Positions 16,936 through 27,505 of a stretch of DNA of 64,000 nt are shown here, in pieces; positions within the stretch are counted from its first letter, which is position 1; each line of letters starts with the position of its first letter. A program made the translations under genes and the position numbers. The notes beneath the pieces are model-generated. The model saw only the letters and a list, made by a program, of their open reading frames with translations, did no database searches and was not told the origin of the DNA. This DNA is from Acidobacteriota bacterium (lineage in GTDB: Bacteria; Acidobacteriota; Terriglobia; Bryobacterales; Bryobacteraceae): the NCBI GenBank assembly GCA_026393985.1, contig JAPKZB010000001.1, positions 21,075 to 85,074 of the forward strand. The letters are read 5' to 3'.

Positions 16936-17346
16936 ATGCCCAGAAGTGATCGTCGTATCGGTTTATACTTGACCCTCGTGTTTCTGAGCGGCGTTGCCGT
17001 CGGAGCGGGCGGTCTCCAGCTGGTCCGCGGATCGGCCGTCAGCGCCAGCGGCCCGGCCCGCAAGAGCCCTGAGGAGTACCGGCGGGAGTACCTCCGGGAG
17101 ATGAATCAGCGCCTGCACCTCGACGAACAACAGACCACCGGCCTCCGTGTCATCCTTGAAAAGACCCACGAAGAGTACAAGCGCTTCCGCGAGCAGACCA
17201 AGCCCGAAATGCAGCGGATTCAGCAGGAACAGGTTACGGCCGTCAACGCCTTGCTGCGGGACGATCAAAAGCTAGAATACGAGAAGATGCGCTCCGAACG
17301 AGAAGCCAGGCGTAAGGCCCGGGGCGAACGCGGCGACGGCTTCTGA
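16936..17346 (+). CDS. Membrane-anchored CpxP/Spy-like periplasmic protein
   Basis: A 136-residue protein with an N-terminal signal-anchor (IGLYLTLVFLSGVAVGAGGL, about 8-27) and an all-helical, highly charged remainder. The segment MNQRLHLDEQQTTGLRVILE and KRFREQTKPEMQRIQQEQV resembles the hinge-helix layout of heavy-metal sensor / Spy-CpxP family proteins (LTxEQ... motif as LDEQQ). Such proteins sense or chaperone periplasmic stress and often sit in ECF or two-component stress operons. Only 3 nt separate it from the anti-sigma-like gene, so the three form a likely envelope-stress operon. Confidence 0.7.
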   Translation: MPRSDRRIGLYLTLVFLSGVAVGAGGLQLVRGSAVSASGPARKSPEEYRREYLREMNQRLHLDEQQTTGLRVILEKTHEEYKRFREQTKPEMQRIQQEQVTAVNALLRDDQKLEYEKMRSEREARRKARGERGDGF

Positions 17347-17390
17347 TCAACCAGACTCTCAAGCCAGCACAAAAGAACTCGAACAAAGAG

Positions 17391-17415
17391 AGGGCCGATC
17401 CTGTGATCGGCCCTT
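17391..17415 (+). terminator. Intrinsic terminator of the sigma-factor operon
   Basis: A perfect 10-bp stem AGGGCCGATC / GATCGGCCCT around the loop CTGT, 44 nt after the stop of the CpxP-like gene, followed by a pyrimidine-rich stretch (TCCGCTTCTT). It also separates the operon from convergent rpmE. Confidence 0.7.
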
Positions 17416-17439
17416 CCGCTTCTTGAGATTCCGGTGCCG

Positions 17440-17688
17440 CTAGGCCGTAGCGGCGGGAGCAACCTCGCGGGCCCTTTTGAGGTCGGCCGACTTCTGCATC
17501 CGCTTGTTGAACCGCTCTACCCGCCCTTCGGTGTCAATCAACTTCTGGCGACCCGTAAAGAACGGATGGCAGGAGGCACAGATTTCCACACGAAGATCCG
17601 TCTTATTCGTGGACCGGGTCTGGAACGTGCTGCCACACGCGCAGATCACTTTCAAAAGGTTGTAGGCGGGGTGAATTCCAGCTTTCAT
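17440..17688 (-). CDS. rpmE: 50S ribosomal protein L31 (zinc type)
   Basis: The 82-residue product begins [20 protein letters not shown], the standard L31 N-terminus. Cysteines C16, C18, C37 and C40 ([10 protein letters not shown]) form the zinc-binding type of bL31. [18 protein letters not shown] is the family signature. The C-terminus ([17 protein letters not shown]) is slightly extended. ATG 17688 has AGAAGG seven nt upstream; the longer upstream ORF start would add 17 non-homologous residues. It lies 50 nt downstream of an intrinsic terminator that ends a structured leader, so its expression may be controlled by attenuation. Confidence 0.95.
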   Translation of the reverse strand: MKAGIHPAYNLLKVICACGSTFQTRSTNKTDLRVEICASCHPFFTGRQKLIDTEGRVERFNKRMQKSADLKRAREVAPAATA

Positions 17689-17737
17689 GACCTTCTTAGA
17701 ATAGCACATCCGCGCACGTCCGGCGCGCGGGTTACGC

Positions 17738-17776
17738 AAAAACCAAAAACCCCTGCCGGGACGAACCGGTCAGGGG
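17738..17776 (-). terminator. Intrinsic terminator between the structured RNA and rpmE
   Basis: On the minus strand CCCCTG pairs with CAGGGG (17771-17776 with 17750-17755) and inner CCGG with CCGG, then comes TTTTTGGTTTTT. This is a textbook rho-independent terminator sited 50 nt before the rpmE start codon. Confidence 0.85.
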
Positions 17777-17960
17777 CTTTCAGCTTTCTAAGAGTGGGCT
17801 TCGTGCAGGGAGGGGTCGGGGTACCGCTTACGACTCCCTCGCCACTGATCGAGGCCTGAGCAAATCAGAGGAGCCGCTACTAGGAGCCAGCACCCTCCCT
17901 GCGCCCAGAATTACTGCCTTCTATAACCATGAAACTGGACCACCTCCTTTTTCAGTGATG
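17745..17960 (-). ncRNA. Structured ~215-nt transcript: rpmE leader or independent small RNA
   Basis: Bounded by a consensus promoter (17966-17994) and an intrinsic terminator (17738-17776). Near the 5' end is a 13-nt stretch AAGGAGGTGGTCC (17937-17949) that can pair along its whole length with the 16S 3' tail, one pair being G-U. Further in, GCAGGGAGGG pairs perfectly with CCCTCCCTGC about 80 nt later, continued by GGGC/GCCC, and encloses smaller hairpins (CTGA/TCAG, CCTCG/CGAGG). Ribosomal protein genes, rpmE included, are known to carry autoregulatory leaders in several phyla, so a leader with attenuation is the first guess; a free small RNA is the alternative. It matches no family I can name. 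Confidence 0.6.
17880..17930 (-). CDS. Possible 16-aa leader peptide
   Basis: ATG 17930 to TAG 17880 encodes MVIEGSNSGRREGAGS. The very strong Shine-Dalgarno AAGGAGGTGGTCC lies upstream, with 12 nt between GGAGG and the ATG, longer than optimal. Its 3' part overlaps the long-range stem of the leader, so translation would disturb that fold. It may be a true leader peptide or chance; the exceptional SD is the main argument. Confidence 0.35.
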   Translation of the reverse strand: MVIEGSNSGRREGAGS

Positions 17961-17965
17961 ACCAC

Positions 17966-17994
17966 AGAATAGCCGCACCGCCCCTCCCTGTCAA
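17966..17994 (-). promoter_or_regulatory. Consensus sigma-70-type promoter
   Basis: On the minus strand TTGACA (17994-17989) and TATTCT (17971-17966) are separated by exactly 17 nt, the best promoter match seen in the window. Predicted transcription starts near 17959 and enters the structured leader upstream of rpmE. Confidence 0.75.
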
Positions 17995-18220
17995 GAAGAT
18001 TTTGCCACCGAACCCCCACCCTTGGTGGTCCCCTCCCGACAAAGCACTATCGGTACGCAGAACGTCTCACACAGGGCCTCCCCTGAATCGAGGCCCCGTG
18101 CAAACGTTGGGAGGCAATCGCCGCCAAAGCATGTAGTCCCTGAGATGCAACGCGGCTGTCACACGGAGACTTCTTTTTTCTGCGCCGAACCCGCTCCTCC
18201 GTTCCGGCCCCGTCCCTGTC

Positions 18221-18305
18221 AAGCCTTCGGACAAGCTAAGCCTTCGGACAAGCCAAGCCGTCGGACAAGTCAAGCCTTCGGACAAGCCAAGCCGTCGGAC
18301 AAGGT
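18221..18305. repeat. Five tandem copies of a 17-bp unit upstream of an MFS gene
   Basis: Units start at 18221, 18238, 18255, 18272 and 18289 and read AAGCC(T/G)TCGGACAAGYY with T and G alternating in the last four copies. The array ends 12 nt before the ATG of the MFS gene, so it lies in its promoter/leader region. Spacing of 17 bp, with no unique spacers, excludes a CRISPR array. The rest of 17995-18220 shows no supported gene. Confidence 0.9.
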
Positions 18306-18317
18306 ACACTGTTCAAA

Positions 18318-19706
18318 ATGGCAAAGCGCAAAGCTCGCAAGGCGAAACGGGAAATCGCCTCGCCGCCCGCCCCGGCGGCGGTGCCCCTTGCCGCTCGCGT
18401 CGCCGAACCCATCGCCGAACCCATCGCCGAACCCTTCGGCGAGCCCCCCGCCGAGCCCCCCGCCGCCACCCCGGCCTGGGAGCCGCCGGTCGAACCCGTT
18501 GCCGCGCCCGTCGTCACGCCAGCCCCGCCCGGCCCCGCCCTGCACGCCGCCTCCGGTCGCCGCGCCCTCGGCGGTTTTTTCCTCTCCGGCCTGCTCTTCT
18601 CCCTCCTCGGAGCGTTTTTGCTCTCCTGGGGATACCACCTCCACTCGGATTACCTCACCGTCGGCTTCTACTTTCTGTTCCTCAACTTCGGCGTCTACGC
18701 CGCCTTCCACTTCACTCCCTGGCTCCTCAACCGCCACGGCATCCGCTTCGTCCTAGCTCTTGGCAGCGCCATCGCCGCCGCCGCCCTCGTCTATCTGGCC
18801 AGCGTCTCCGGCCCCGTCCCCCCGTCGCTCCGCATGGCCGGCCTGTTCGCCGTCGGTCTCAGCGCCGCCATGGTGAACACCGCCATCTTCCACGCCATCA
18901 CCCCGCTGTACCAGCACGACCCGGCCTCCACCGTAAACCTCGCCGGTATCTTCTTCGGCCTCGGCTCCCTGGCCACCTCCGTCCTCGTCGCCGGGACCTT
19001 CAATACCTATTCCTCGGAAGCCATCCTCCTGATCATCGGCTGCATCCCGCTGTTCTACCTCCTGGCCTGGCTCCGCGCCGCCAAAGCCCCTCCCGCACCC
19101 CTCGCCAGTGAATTCCCCAGCCTCCGCGTCGCCATTCGCGATTTCCGCTCCCCCGGCGCCATTCTGTTCGGCCTCCTGCTCTTCTTCCAATTCGGCAACG
19201 AATGGGCCATCGCCGGCTGGCTGCCTCTGTTCGTCGTCCAACGCCTCGGCGCCAGTCCCGCTACCGGCCTCGGTCTGCTCGCCCTCTACTTCGCCGCCCT
19301 CCTCGTCGGCCGCGTCGCCGCCCAAGCGCTCCTCGACCGCATCAAACACTCCCGTCTGCTGCTGTTCAGCGCACTCGGTGCCTTCCTGGGCTGCCTGCTG
19401 CTGTCCCTCACGGCTACCGTCCAAGGCGCCTTCGTCGCCATCCTGCTCACCGGCGCCGGCTTTGCCGCCATCTACCCGCTCACCGCCGAAAGCATCGAGC
19501 ATCGTTTCCGCCTCTATCACCCCGGTTTCTACAACGGCATCTTCTCGCTCGGCCTCACCGGGGCCCTCCTCGCCCCCGCCCTGCTCGGCCTTGCCGCTCA
19601 CTTCTGGGGCATCGGCACCATCATGTGGTTGCCGCTATTCGGATCCCTCGCCGTCTCCGCCCTCGTGCTCGCCATCTGGCTCGAAGCCCGCCTCAGCCGC
19701 GGCTAA
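18318..19706 (+). CDS. MFS transporter with Pro/Ala/Glu-rich N-terminal tail
   Basis: A 462-residue major facilitator protein. The first 75 residues are unusual: a basic start (MAKRKARKAKREIAS) then a low-complexity region with repeated AEPIAEP/EPPAEP units. About 12 membrane segments follow from FFLSGLLFSLLGAFLLSWGY (about 87-106). The centre holds GLFAVGLSAAMVNTAIFHAI and the second half begins near SPGAILFGLLLFFQFGNEWA. It resembles the sugar/fucose-permease-like MFS group by its FNEW-like NEWAIAGWLP segment, but the substrate is not deducible. A 17-bp tandem repeat array lies just upstream. Confidence 0.85.
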   Translation: MAKRKARKAKREIASPPAPAAVPLAARVAEPIAEPIAEPFGEPPAEPPAATPAWEPPVEPVAAPVVTPAPPGPALHAASGRRALGGFFLSGLLFSLLGAFLLSWGYHLHSDYLTVGFYFLFLNFGVYAAFHFTPWLLNRHGIRFVLALGSAIAAAALVYLASVSGPVPPSLRMAGLFAVGLSAAMVNTAIFHAITPLYQHDPASTVNLAGIFFGLGSLATSVLVAGTFNTYSSEAILLIIGCIPLFYLLAWLRAAKAPPAPLASEFPSLRVAIRDFRSPGAILFGLLLFFQFGNEWAIAGWLPLFVVQRLGASPATGLGLLALYFAALLVGRVAAQALLDRIKHSRLLLFSALGAFLGCLLLSLTATVQGAFVAILLTGAGFAAIYPLTAESIEHRFRLYHPGFYNGIFSLGLTGALLAPALLGLAAHFWGIGTIMWLPLFGSLAVSALVLAIWLEARLSRG

Positions 19707-19805
19707 CCACGCACCAGAGCACCTACCCGGCCGCCGCCCCGGGCCTCGTCACCTCGCCACCAGCGAGGCGCTTCGCCATGCAAAAAAGGCTTGCGTTTTG
19801 TCATT

Positions 19806-19818
19806 AGCGTGATACGCT
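19806..19818. promoter_or_regulatory. Small palindrome upstream of clpB
   Basis: AGCGT-GAT-ACGCT lies 30 nt before the clpB start, within the only plausible promoter space. It resembles an operator for a dimeric regulator but matches neither the CIRCE element nor the HspR box. No sigma-32 consensus was seen. Confidence 0.3.
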
Positions 19819-19847
19819 GTAATTACCTGATAGAGAAAGGCTCAGAT

Positions 19848-22457
<2,610 letters not shown>

Positions 22458-22487
22458 GACGCATCTATGTTGATAGGAGTGCACTAA

Positions 22488-24836
22488 ATGACTACCAGCG
22501 AAGAGCTAAAAACTCTCCCCGTACTGCCCCTCAAAAACACCGTCCTGTTCCCCGGACTCATGCTGCCCCTGTCCGTCGGCCGCAAATCCACCCAGGCGGC
22601 CGTCGAAGCAGCGTTGGCGTCCGAAGGAAAGGAGATCCTCATCGTCTCCCAACGCGACGCCGGCATGGAAAACCCCACCCAGGACGACCTCTATGGCGTC
22701 GGCACCACCGCCGTCATTCGCCGTCACTCCCGCTCCGCCGATGGCTCTTTTGAACTCATGGTCCTCGGCGTCGACCGTGTCGCTGTCGTCAAAGTGAGCT
22801 CCGATCAGGACTACCTACTCGCCCGCGTCCGTCCCCTCGCGCTCCCCGAAGACGCCGGCACCGAAGTCGAGGCCCTCGAACGCACCATCCTCGAACTCGC
22901 CTCCCGCGCTATCTCCCTCGCCCACGGCGACGCCACCCCGGACCTCGCCAAACTCCTCTCCGGCCAGGAAGACCCCCTCCGCATGGTCTTCCTGCTCGGC
23001 TCCATGATGTCCCTCCCCGTTGACAAAGAGCAGTCGCTCCTTGAAGCCGACACCCGCGTCGACGCCCTCCGCCTTCTCCACAAGTACCTCTGGCACGAAG
23101 TCCAGGTCCTCGAACTCCGCTCGAAAATCGCCAGCGAAGCCCGCAGCGAAATGTCCAAAGAGCAGCGCGAGTACATGCTCCGCCAGCAGATGAAAGCCAT
23201 CCAGCAGGAGCTCGGCGACGACGAAGAGGGCTCCGAGATCGACCAGCTCCACAGCCGCCTCGAAGCCACCCAGCTCCCCGAACAGGCCCGCAAAGAGGTC
23301 CAGCGCGAACTCAAAAAGCTCGAACGCACCAACCCCAACGCCCCCGACCACCAGGTCACCCGCGGCTGGATCGAGTACGTCCTCGACCTCCCCTGGACCA
23401 CCACCACACCCGATAATCTCGACATCGCCAACGCCCGCGCCATCCTCGACGAAGACCACTTCGAACTCAAGGACGTCAAAGAGCGCATCCTCGAACACCT
23501 CAGCGTGCTCAAGCTCAACCCCGCCGCCAAAGCGCCCATCCTCTGCCTCGTCGGCCCCCCCGGCGTCGGCAAAACCTCCCTCGGCCAGTCCATCGCCCGC
23601 GCCATCGGCCGGAAATTCGAACGCATGAGCCTCGGCGGCATGCACGACGAAGCCGAACTCCGCGGCCACCGCCGCACCTACATCGGCGCCATGGCCGGCC
23701 GCCTCATCCAGGCCGTCCGCCGCGCCGGCTCCCACAACCCCGTCCTCCTGCTCGACGAAGTCGACAAGGTCGGCCGCGACTTCCGCGGCGACCCCACCTC
23801 CGCCCTCCTCGAAGTCCTCGACCCCGAGCAGAACAAAACCTTCCGCGACAACTATCTCGACCTCGACTTCGACCTCTCGAAGGTCATGTTCATCACCACC
23901 GCCAACTCGCTCGACACGATCCCCCGGCCCCTGCTCGACCGCATGGAGATCCTCCGCCTCTCCGGCTACTCCGAAGAAGAAAAGGTACAAATCTCCCGCA
24001 AATACCTCATCCCCCGCCAGCTCTCCGAAGCCGGCGTCACCGCCGAACAGTGCGAAATCAGCGACGCCGCCCTGCGCCGCATCATCACCGGCTACACCCG
24101 CGAAGCCGGCCTCCGCCGCCTCGAACGCACCATCGGCAAGGTCGTCCGCAAGGTCGCCCTCAAGATCGTCGAAAACAGCCACCACCCGGTCACCATCGCT
24201 CCCGAGCACCTCTACGACCTGCTCGGCCCGGAAGCCGTCCCCCCCGAAAAGTTCCGCAAGGAACTCCCGGCCGGCGTCGTCACCGGCCTCGCCTGGACCG
24301 AAACCGGCGGCGACGTCCTCTATCTCGAAGCCACCACCCTGCCCGAAGGCAAAGGCCTCACCATCACCGGCCAGCTCGGCGAAGTCATGCAGGAGTCCAT
24401 GCGCACCGCCCAAAGCTACATCTGGGCCCATGCCCAGGAGTTCGGCATCGATCCCGAGGCCTTTAAAAAACATGGCCTCCACGTCCACGTCCCCGCCGGC
24501 GCCATCCCCAAGGACGGACCCTCGGCCGGCATCGCCGCCGCCACCGCCATGACCTCGGCCTACACCAAACTCCCCGTCCGCTCCGACACGGCCATGACCG
24601 GCGAAATCACCCTCACCGGCCTCGTCCTCCCCATCGGCGGCGTCAAGGAAAAGGTGCTCGCCGCCCGCCGCGCCGGCATGAAACGCGTCATCCTCCCCGC
24701 CGCCAACGAAAAGGATCTCCGCGAACTCCCCGAAGCCGTCCGCAGCGAACTCACCTTCCTCTTCGTCGAACGCATCGAAGAGGTGCTCGCCGCCATGATC
24801 CCCGGCCTCGAAGGCAAAATCGCCGCCGCCGCCTAG
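22488..24836 (+). CDS. lon: ATP-dependent protease Lon
   Basis: A 782-residue LonA protease degrading misfolded and regulatory proteins. The N-terminal LAN domain begins LPVLPLKNTVLFPGLMLPLS, followed by a coiled-coil linker (EQREYMLRQQMKAIQQELGD). The AAA+ module has Walker A GPPGVGKTS (about 355) and LLLDEVDKVG. The C-terminal protease domain has the catalytic serine in PKDGPSAG (about 678) and lysine in GGVKEKVLAARRAG (about 718). Its ATG lies 30 nt after the clpB stop with AGGAG upstream, so co-transcription is likely; pairing of lon with clpB is consistent with joint heat-stress control. Confidence 0.97.
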   Translation: MTTSEELKTLPVLPLKNTVLFPGLMLPLSVGRKSTQAAVEAALASEGKEILIVSQRDAGMENPTQDDLYGVGTTAVIRRHSRSADGSFELMVLGVDRVAVVKVSSDQDYLLARVRPLALPEDAGTEVEALERTILELASRAISLAHGDATPDLAKLLSGQEDPLRMVFLLGSMMSLPVDKEQSLLEADTRVDALRLLHKYLWHEVQVLELRSKIASEARSEMSKEQREYMLRQQMKAIQQELGDDEEGSEIDQLHSRLEATQLPEQARKEVQRELKKLERTNPNAPDHQVTRGWIEYVLDLPWTTTTPDNLDIANARAILDEDHFELKDVKERILEHLSVLKLNPAAKAPILCLVGPPGVGKTSLGQSIARAIGRKFERMSLGGMHDEAELRGHRRTYIGAMAGRLIQAVRRAGSHNPVLLLDEVDKVGRDFRGDPTSALLEVLDPEQNKTFRDNYLDLDFDLSKVMFITTANSLDTIPRPLLDRMEILRLSGYSEEEKVQISRKYLIPRQLSEAGVTAEQCEISDAALRRIITGYTREAGLRRLERTIGKVVRKVALKIVENSHHPVTIAPEHLYDLLGPEAVPPEKFRKELPAGVVTGLAWTETGGDVLYLEATTLPEGKGLTITGQLGEVMQESMRTAQSYIWAHAQEFGIDPEAFKKHGLHVHVPAGAIPKDGPSAGIAAATAMTSAYTKLPVRSDTAMTGEITLTGLVLPIGGVKEKVLAARRAGMKRVILPAANEKDLRELPEAVRSELTFLFVERIEEVLAAMIPGLEGKIAAAA

Positions 24837-24873
24837 TAACCGTTCTGTTGCAATTATTTAACAATATTGAAAT

Positions 24874-24903
24874 AATCACCCCGTGGGACGCCTCGGGGTG
24901 ATT
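24874..24903. promoter_or_regulatory. Perfect 10-bp hairpin covering a start codon
   Basis: AATCACCCCG (24874-24883) pairs with CGGGGTGATT (24894-24903) around a 10-nt loop. It follows lon by 37 nt and overlaps the GTG start (24883) of the next gene. It may terminate lon (ATTCTTCTGCTT follows) or hide the start codon of the downstream gene. A possible -35-like TTGCAA lies at 24849. Confidence 0.5.
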
Positions 24904-25506
24904 CTTCTGCTTACGGCTTCGACCCTGGCCGCCCAGGACGTCGAATCGCTCCATCAGTTCAATGCGATCTATAAACCCAACGCTCGCTGGAACCTCCAGG
25001 GCAACTTCCGCCTCCGCTCCAACCGCAACCTCACCAACCTGTTCGAACTCCGCGGCGGCCCCGTCGCCTCCTACACGCTGAATCCCCGCCTCAGCCTCAT
25101 CGCCGGCTACTACTACACCGGCCAGGAGCCGCGCCTGCAGCCCGTTTTCCTGCCCCAACATCGCGGCTTCGGCGGCTTTCAAACCCCCCTCATCAAAAAC
25201 CGAAAAATGTCTCTCGATGCCCGCACCCTCGTCGAGCGCTTCTTCAAAACCCCGTCCGGCAGCTTCACCCGCACCCGCCAGCGCCTCTACTGGCAGCGCC
25301 AGCGTGCCGCCTTCATGCCCTACGCCTCCGTCGAAGGCCTCTACGCCCGCCAGCGCGCCACCTTCCGCCTCGGCCTCGGCCTCCTCCGCCAACTCTCCCC
25401 CCAACTCCAAATGGCCATGGGCTATGAGCTGCGCCACTACCCTAACGGCTCCCTCGGCCATATCCTCACCACAAATCTCCAATTCGTCCAAAAACCCGAA
25501 AACTAA
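24883..25506 (+). CDS. DUF2490-type outer-membrane beta-barrel protein
   Basis: A 207-residue exported protein. GTG start, then a signal peptide [18 protein letters not shown]. The mature part alternates amphipathic beta strands ([56 protein letters not shown]) as in small outer-membrane barrels of the DUF2490 group. No SD precedes the GTG, which sits inside a hairpin. Function is unknown; DUF2490 proteins are structural or transport-like. It converges with the cupin gene and overlaps it by 4 nt. Confidence 0.7.
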   Translation: MGRLGVILLLTASTLAAQDVESLHQFNAIYKPNARWNLQGNFRLRSNRNLTNLFELRGGPVASYTLNPRLSLIAGYYYTGQEPRLQPVFLPQHRGFGGFQTPLIKNRKMSLDARTLVERFFKTPSGSFTRTRQRLYWQRQRAAFMPYASVEGLYARQRATFRLGLGLLRQLSPQLQMAMGYELRHYPNGSLGHILTTNLQFVQKPEN

Positions 25507-26048
25507 CTACCCCACCATCGCCCCAACTCACCCCCCACCGGATCCCCCGCCGGGAAGGGAAGCCGCCGCATCCGCTCCACCCCCGCCGCGTCCGCCCCCT
25601 CCCGGCACAAATCCCACCGCTGCCCCAACCCATAAGCCCCAATCACCAGAAAATCCGCCGACGCCGCCAACCGGCAATGCCCCGTCCCGCAAGGCAGCAG
25701 CGCCACATCTCCCGCCCGCACCGTCACCTCCCGCCCCCCCGGCGCCGGCCCGCCCAGCAACAGCCGCGCCTCCCCCGCCGCAAACCCCAACGCCTCATGC
25801 GCCGTCGAATGGTAATGGTGAAACGGATATACCCCGTTCCGCCACTCCGGCGTCCACCCCTGCCTCCGGAACAACGCCTCCATGGCGTCCACCTTCCCCG
25901 AACCCATCACCCCCCGCCACAACAACACCGGCAGAGCCTTGTTGTTCGGCACCCACCCGTTCCGCTTCAGCCACAGCACCTCCGGCCCCCCCGCCGCCCC
26001 CAACCCCGTCACCCCCGCCATCCATCCCGCCATCGCTCGCCGTCGCAT
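25503..26048 (-). CDS. YjlB-like cupin
   Basis: A 181-residue cupin. The YjlB pattern is clear: [42 protein letters not shown] with the metal-binding His/Glu of cupin motif 1, [19 protein letters not shown] for motif 2, and [20 protein letters not shown]. The N-terminal [11 protein letters not shown] may be a short twin-arginine or signal-like extension. The molecular role of YjlB proteins is unknown; they are thought to bind a metal and a small ligand. It is monocistronic, convergent with the upstream barrel gene and divergent from the amidase. Confidence 0.8.
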   Translation of the reverse strand: MRRRAMAGWMAGVTGLGAAGGPEVLWLKRNGWVPNNKALPVLLWRGVMGSGKVDAMEALFRRQGWTPEWRNGVYPFHHYHSTAHEALGFAAGEARLLLGGPAPGGREVTVRAGDVALLPCGTGHCRLAASADFLVIGAYGLGQRWDLCREGADAAGVERMRRLPFPAGDPVGGELGRWWGS

Positions 26049-26094
26049 CTCCCTCTGACATTACCCCCAAACAACGTAAAATAAAACTCCCATT

Positions 26095-27492
26095 ATGCTC
26101 ACCCGCCGCCACTTCGCCGCCCTCCTCGCCACCGCCGTCCAAGCCCAGCCGCTCCCTTACTCCACCCTCACCGCCGCCGCCCAAGCCCTCCGCCGCCGCC
26201 AAACCACCTCCCTCGCCCTCACCAACGCCTGCCTCCACCGCATCGCCGCCGCCCAACCCCGCCTCCACGCCTTCATCACCGTCCTCGCCGACTCCGCCCG
26301 CGCCGAAGCCACCGCCGCCGACCGCGAACTCGCCGCCGGACGCCCCCGCGGCCCCCTCCACGGCATCCCCATCGCCGTCAAAGACCTCCTCGACGCCAAA
26401 GGCGTCCCCACCACCGCCGCCTCCCGCCACTGGGCCAACAATATCCCCGCGCAAGACGCCCCCGCCCTCGCCAACCTCCGCCGCGCCGGCGCCATCCTCC
26501 TCGGCAAGCTCAACATGGATGAGTTCGCCTACAACTTCACCGGCGAAACCAGCGCCTACGGCACCGCCCGCAACCCCTGGAACCCCGCCCACTCCCCCGG
26601 CGGCAGCAGTGGCGGCTCCGCCGTCGCCATCGCCGCCGGCCTCTGCTTCGGCGCCATCGGCTCCGACACCGGCGGCTCCATCCGCCTCCCCGCCGCCTTC
26701 TGCGGCGTCACCGGCCTCAAAGGAACCTACGGGGCCGTCCCCACCGCCGGCGCCGCCGTCCTCGCCGGCAGCCTCGACCACCTCGGCCCCCTCGCCCGCA
26801 CCGCCGAAGATGCCGCCCGCCTCCACGAAGCCCTCGGCGCCCCGCCCATCCTCGAAAAACGCGTCAACGTCAAATCCCTCCGCCTCGGCCTCGCCCGCCA
26901 GCTCTTCTGGGACAACATCGACCCCGAAACCGACTCCCTCCTCGCCGCCGCCATCCAAACCCTCGCCGCCCTCACCGCCGGCGCCCGCCCCGTCACCCTC
27001 CCGCCCCTCACCCGCTCCCCCCTCCTCCCCGGCTTCCCCCACGCCTACGCCGAAATCATCGCCGCCGAATCCTACGCCTACCACGCCCAACGCCTCCAGC
27101 AAAACCCCGCACTCTTCCACACCACCACCAAAACCAACCTCACCGGCGGCGCCGACGTCACCCCCGCCCGCTACCAGGCCGCCCTCGCCGAACTCCGCCG
27201 CCTCCGCGCCGATCCCGCCCCCTGGTTCCGCCAAGCCGACATCCTCCTCACCCCCACCGCCCCCGGCCCCGCCTTCCCCTTCGGCCAGCACGATCTCGTC
27301 TACCTCCGCAACGCCGCCCAGTGGAACCTCCTCGGCTTCCCGGCCCTCTCCCTCCCCTGCGGCTTCACCAAAAACAACCTCCCCGTCGGCCTCCAACTCA
27401 TCGCCGCCCCCCACCGCGAAGACCAACTCATCGCCGCCGCCACCGCCTTCGAACGCCATACCGACTGGCACCGCAAGCAACCCCGCAGCTAG
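26095..27492 (+). CDS. Amidase-signature hydrolase, exported
   Basis: A 465-residue amidase-signature enzyme. The Ser-cisSer-Lys triad is visible: lysine in GIPIAVKDLLDAKG, cis-serine in the Gly/Ser-rich SPGGSSGGSAVAIAAG, and the nucleophile in IGSDTGGSIRLPAAFCGVTG. The N-terminus (LTRRHFAALLATAVQAQP) looks like a short Tat/Sec signal. The enzyme cleaves amide bonds with an unknown substrate; it resembles GatA but there is no gatB/gatC here and the export signal argues for a catabolic amidase. The M19 dipeptidase follows 13 nt later, suggesting amide/peptide breakdown in one unit. Confidence 0.88.
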   Translation: MLTRRHFAALLATAVQAQPLPYSTLTAAAQALRRRQTTSLALTNACLHRIAAAQPRLHAFITVLADSARAEATAADRELAAGRPRGPLHGIPIAVKDLLDAKGVPTTAASRHWANNIPAQDAPALANLRRAGAILLGKLNMDEFAYNFTGETSAYGTARNPWNPAHSPGGSSGGSAVAIAAGLCFGAIGSDTGGSIRLPAAFCGVTGLKGTYGAVPTAGAAVLAGSLDHLGPLARTAEDAARLHEALGAPPILEKRVNVKSLRLGLARQLFWDNIDPETDSLLAAAIQTLAALTAGARPVTLPPLTRSPLLPGFPHAYAEIIAAESYAYHAQRLQQNPALFHTTTKTNLTGGADVTPARYQAALAELRRLRADPAPWFRQADILLTPTAPGPAFPFGQHDLVYLRNAAQWNLLGFPALSLPCGFTKNNLPVGLQLIAAPHREDQLIAAATAFERHTDWHRKQPRS

Positions 27493-27505
27493 TATACTGA
27501 CCCCA

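Noticed and set aside
17937..17952. Plus-strand sequence GGACCACCTCCTTTTT resembling the 3' end of 16S rRNA
   Set aside because: No other 16S sequence lies upstream. The minus-strand reading as a strong Shine-Dalgarno behind a consensus promoter explains it better.
25217..27505. Very long open frame upstream of the M19 dipeptidase, about 760 codons in the same frame
   Set aside because: It overlaps the cupin and amidase genes, its translation is a Pro/Ser/Ala low-complexity stream, and the dipeptidase has its own signal peptide and ATG at 27506. It is an effect of GC-rich codon bias.
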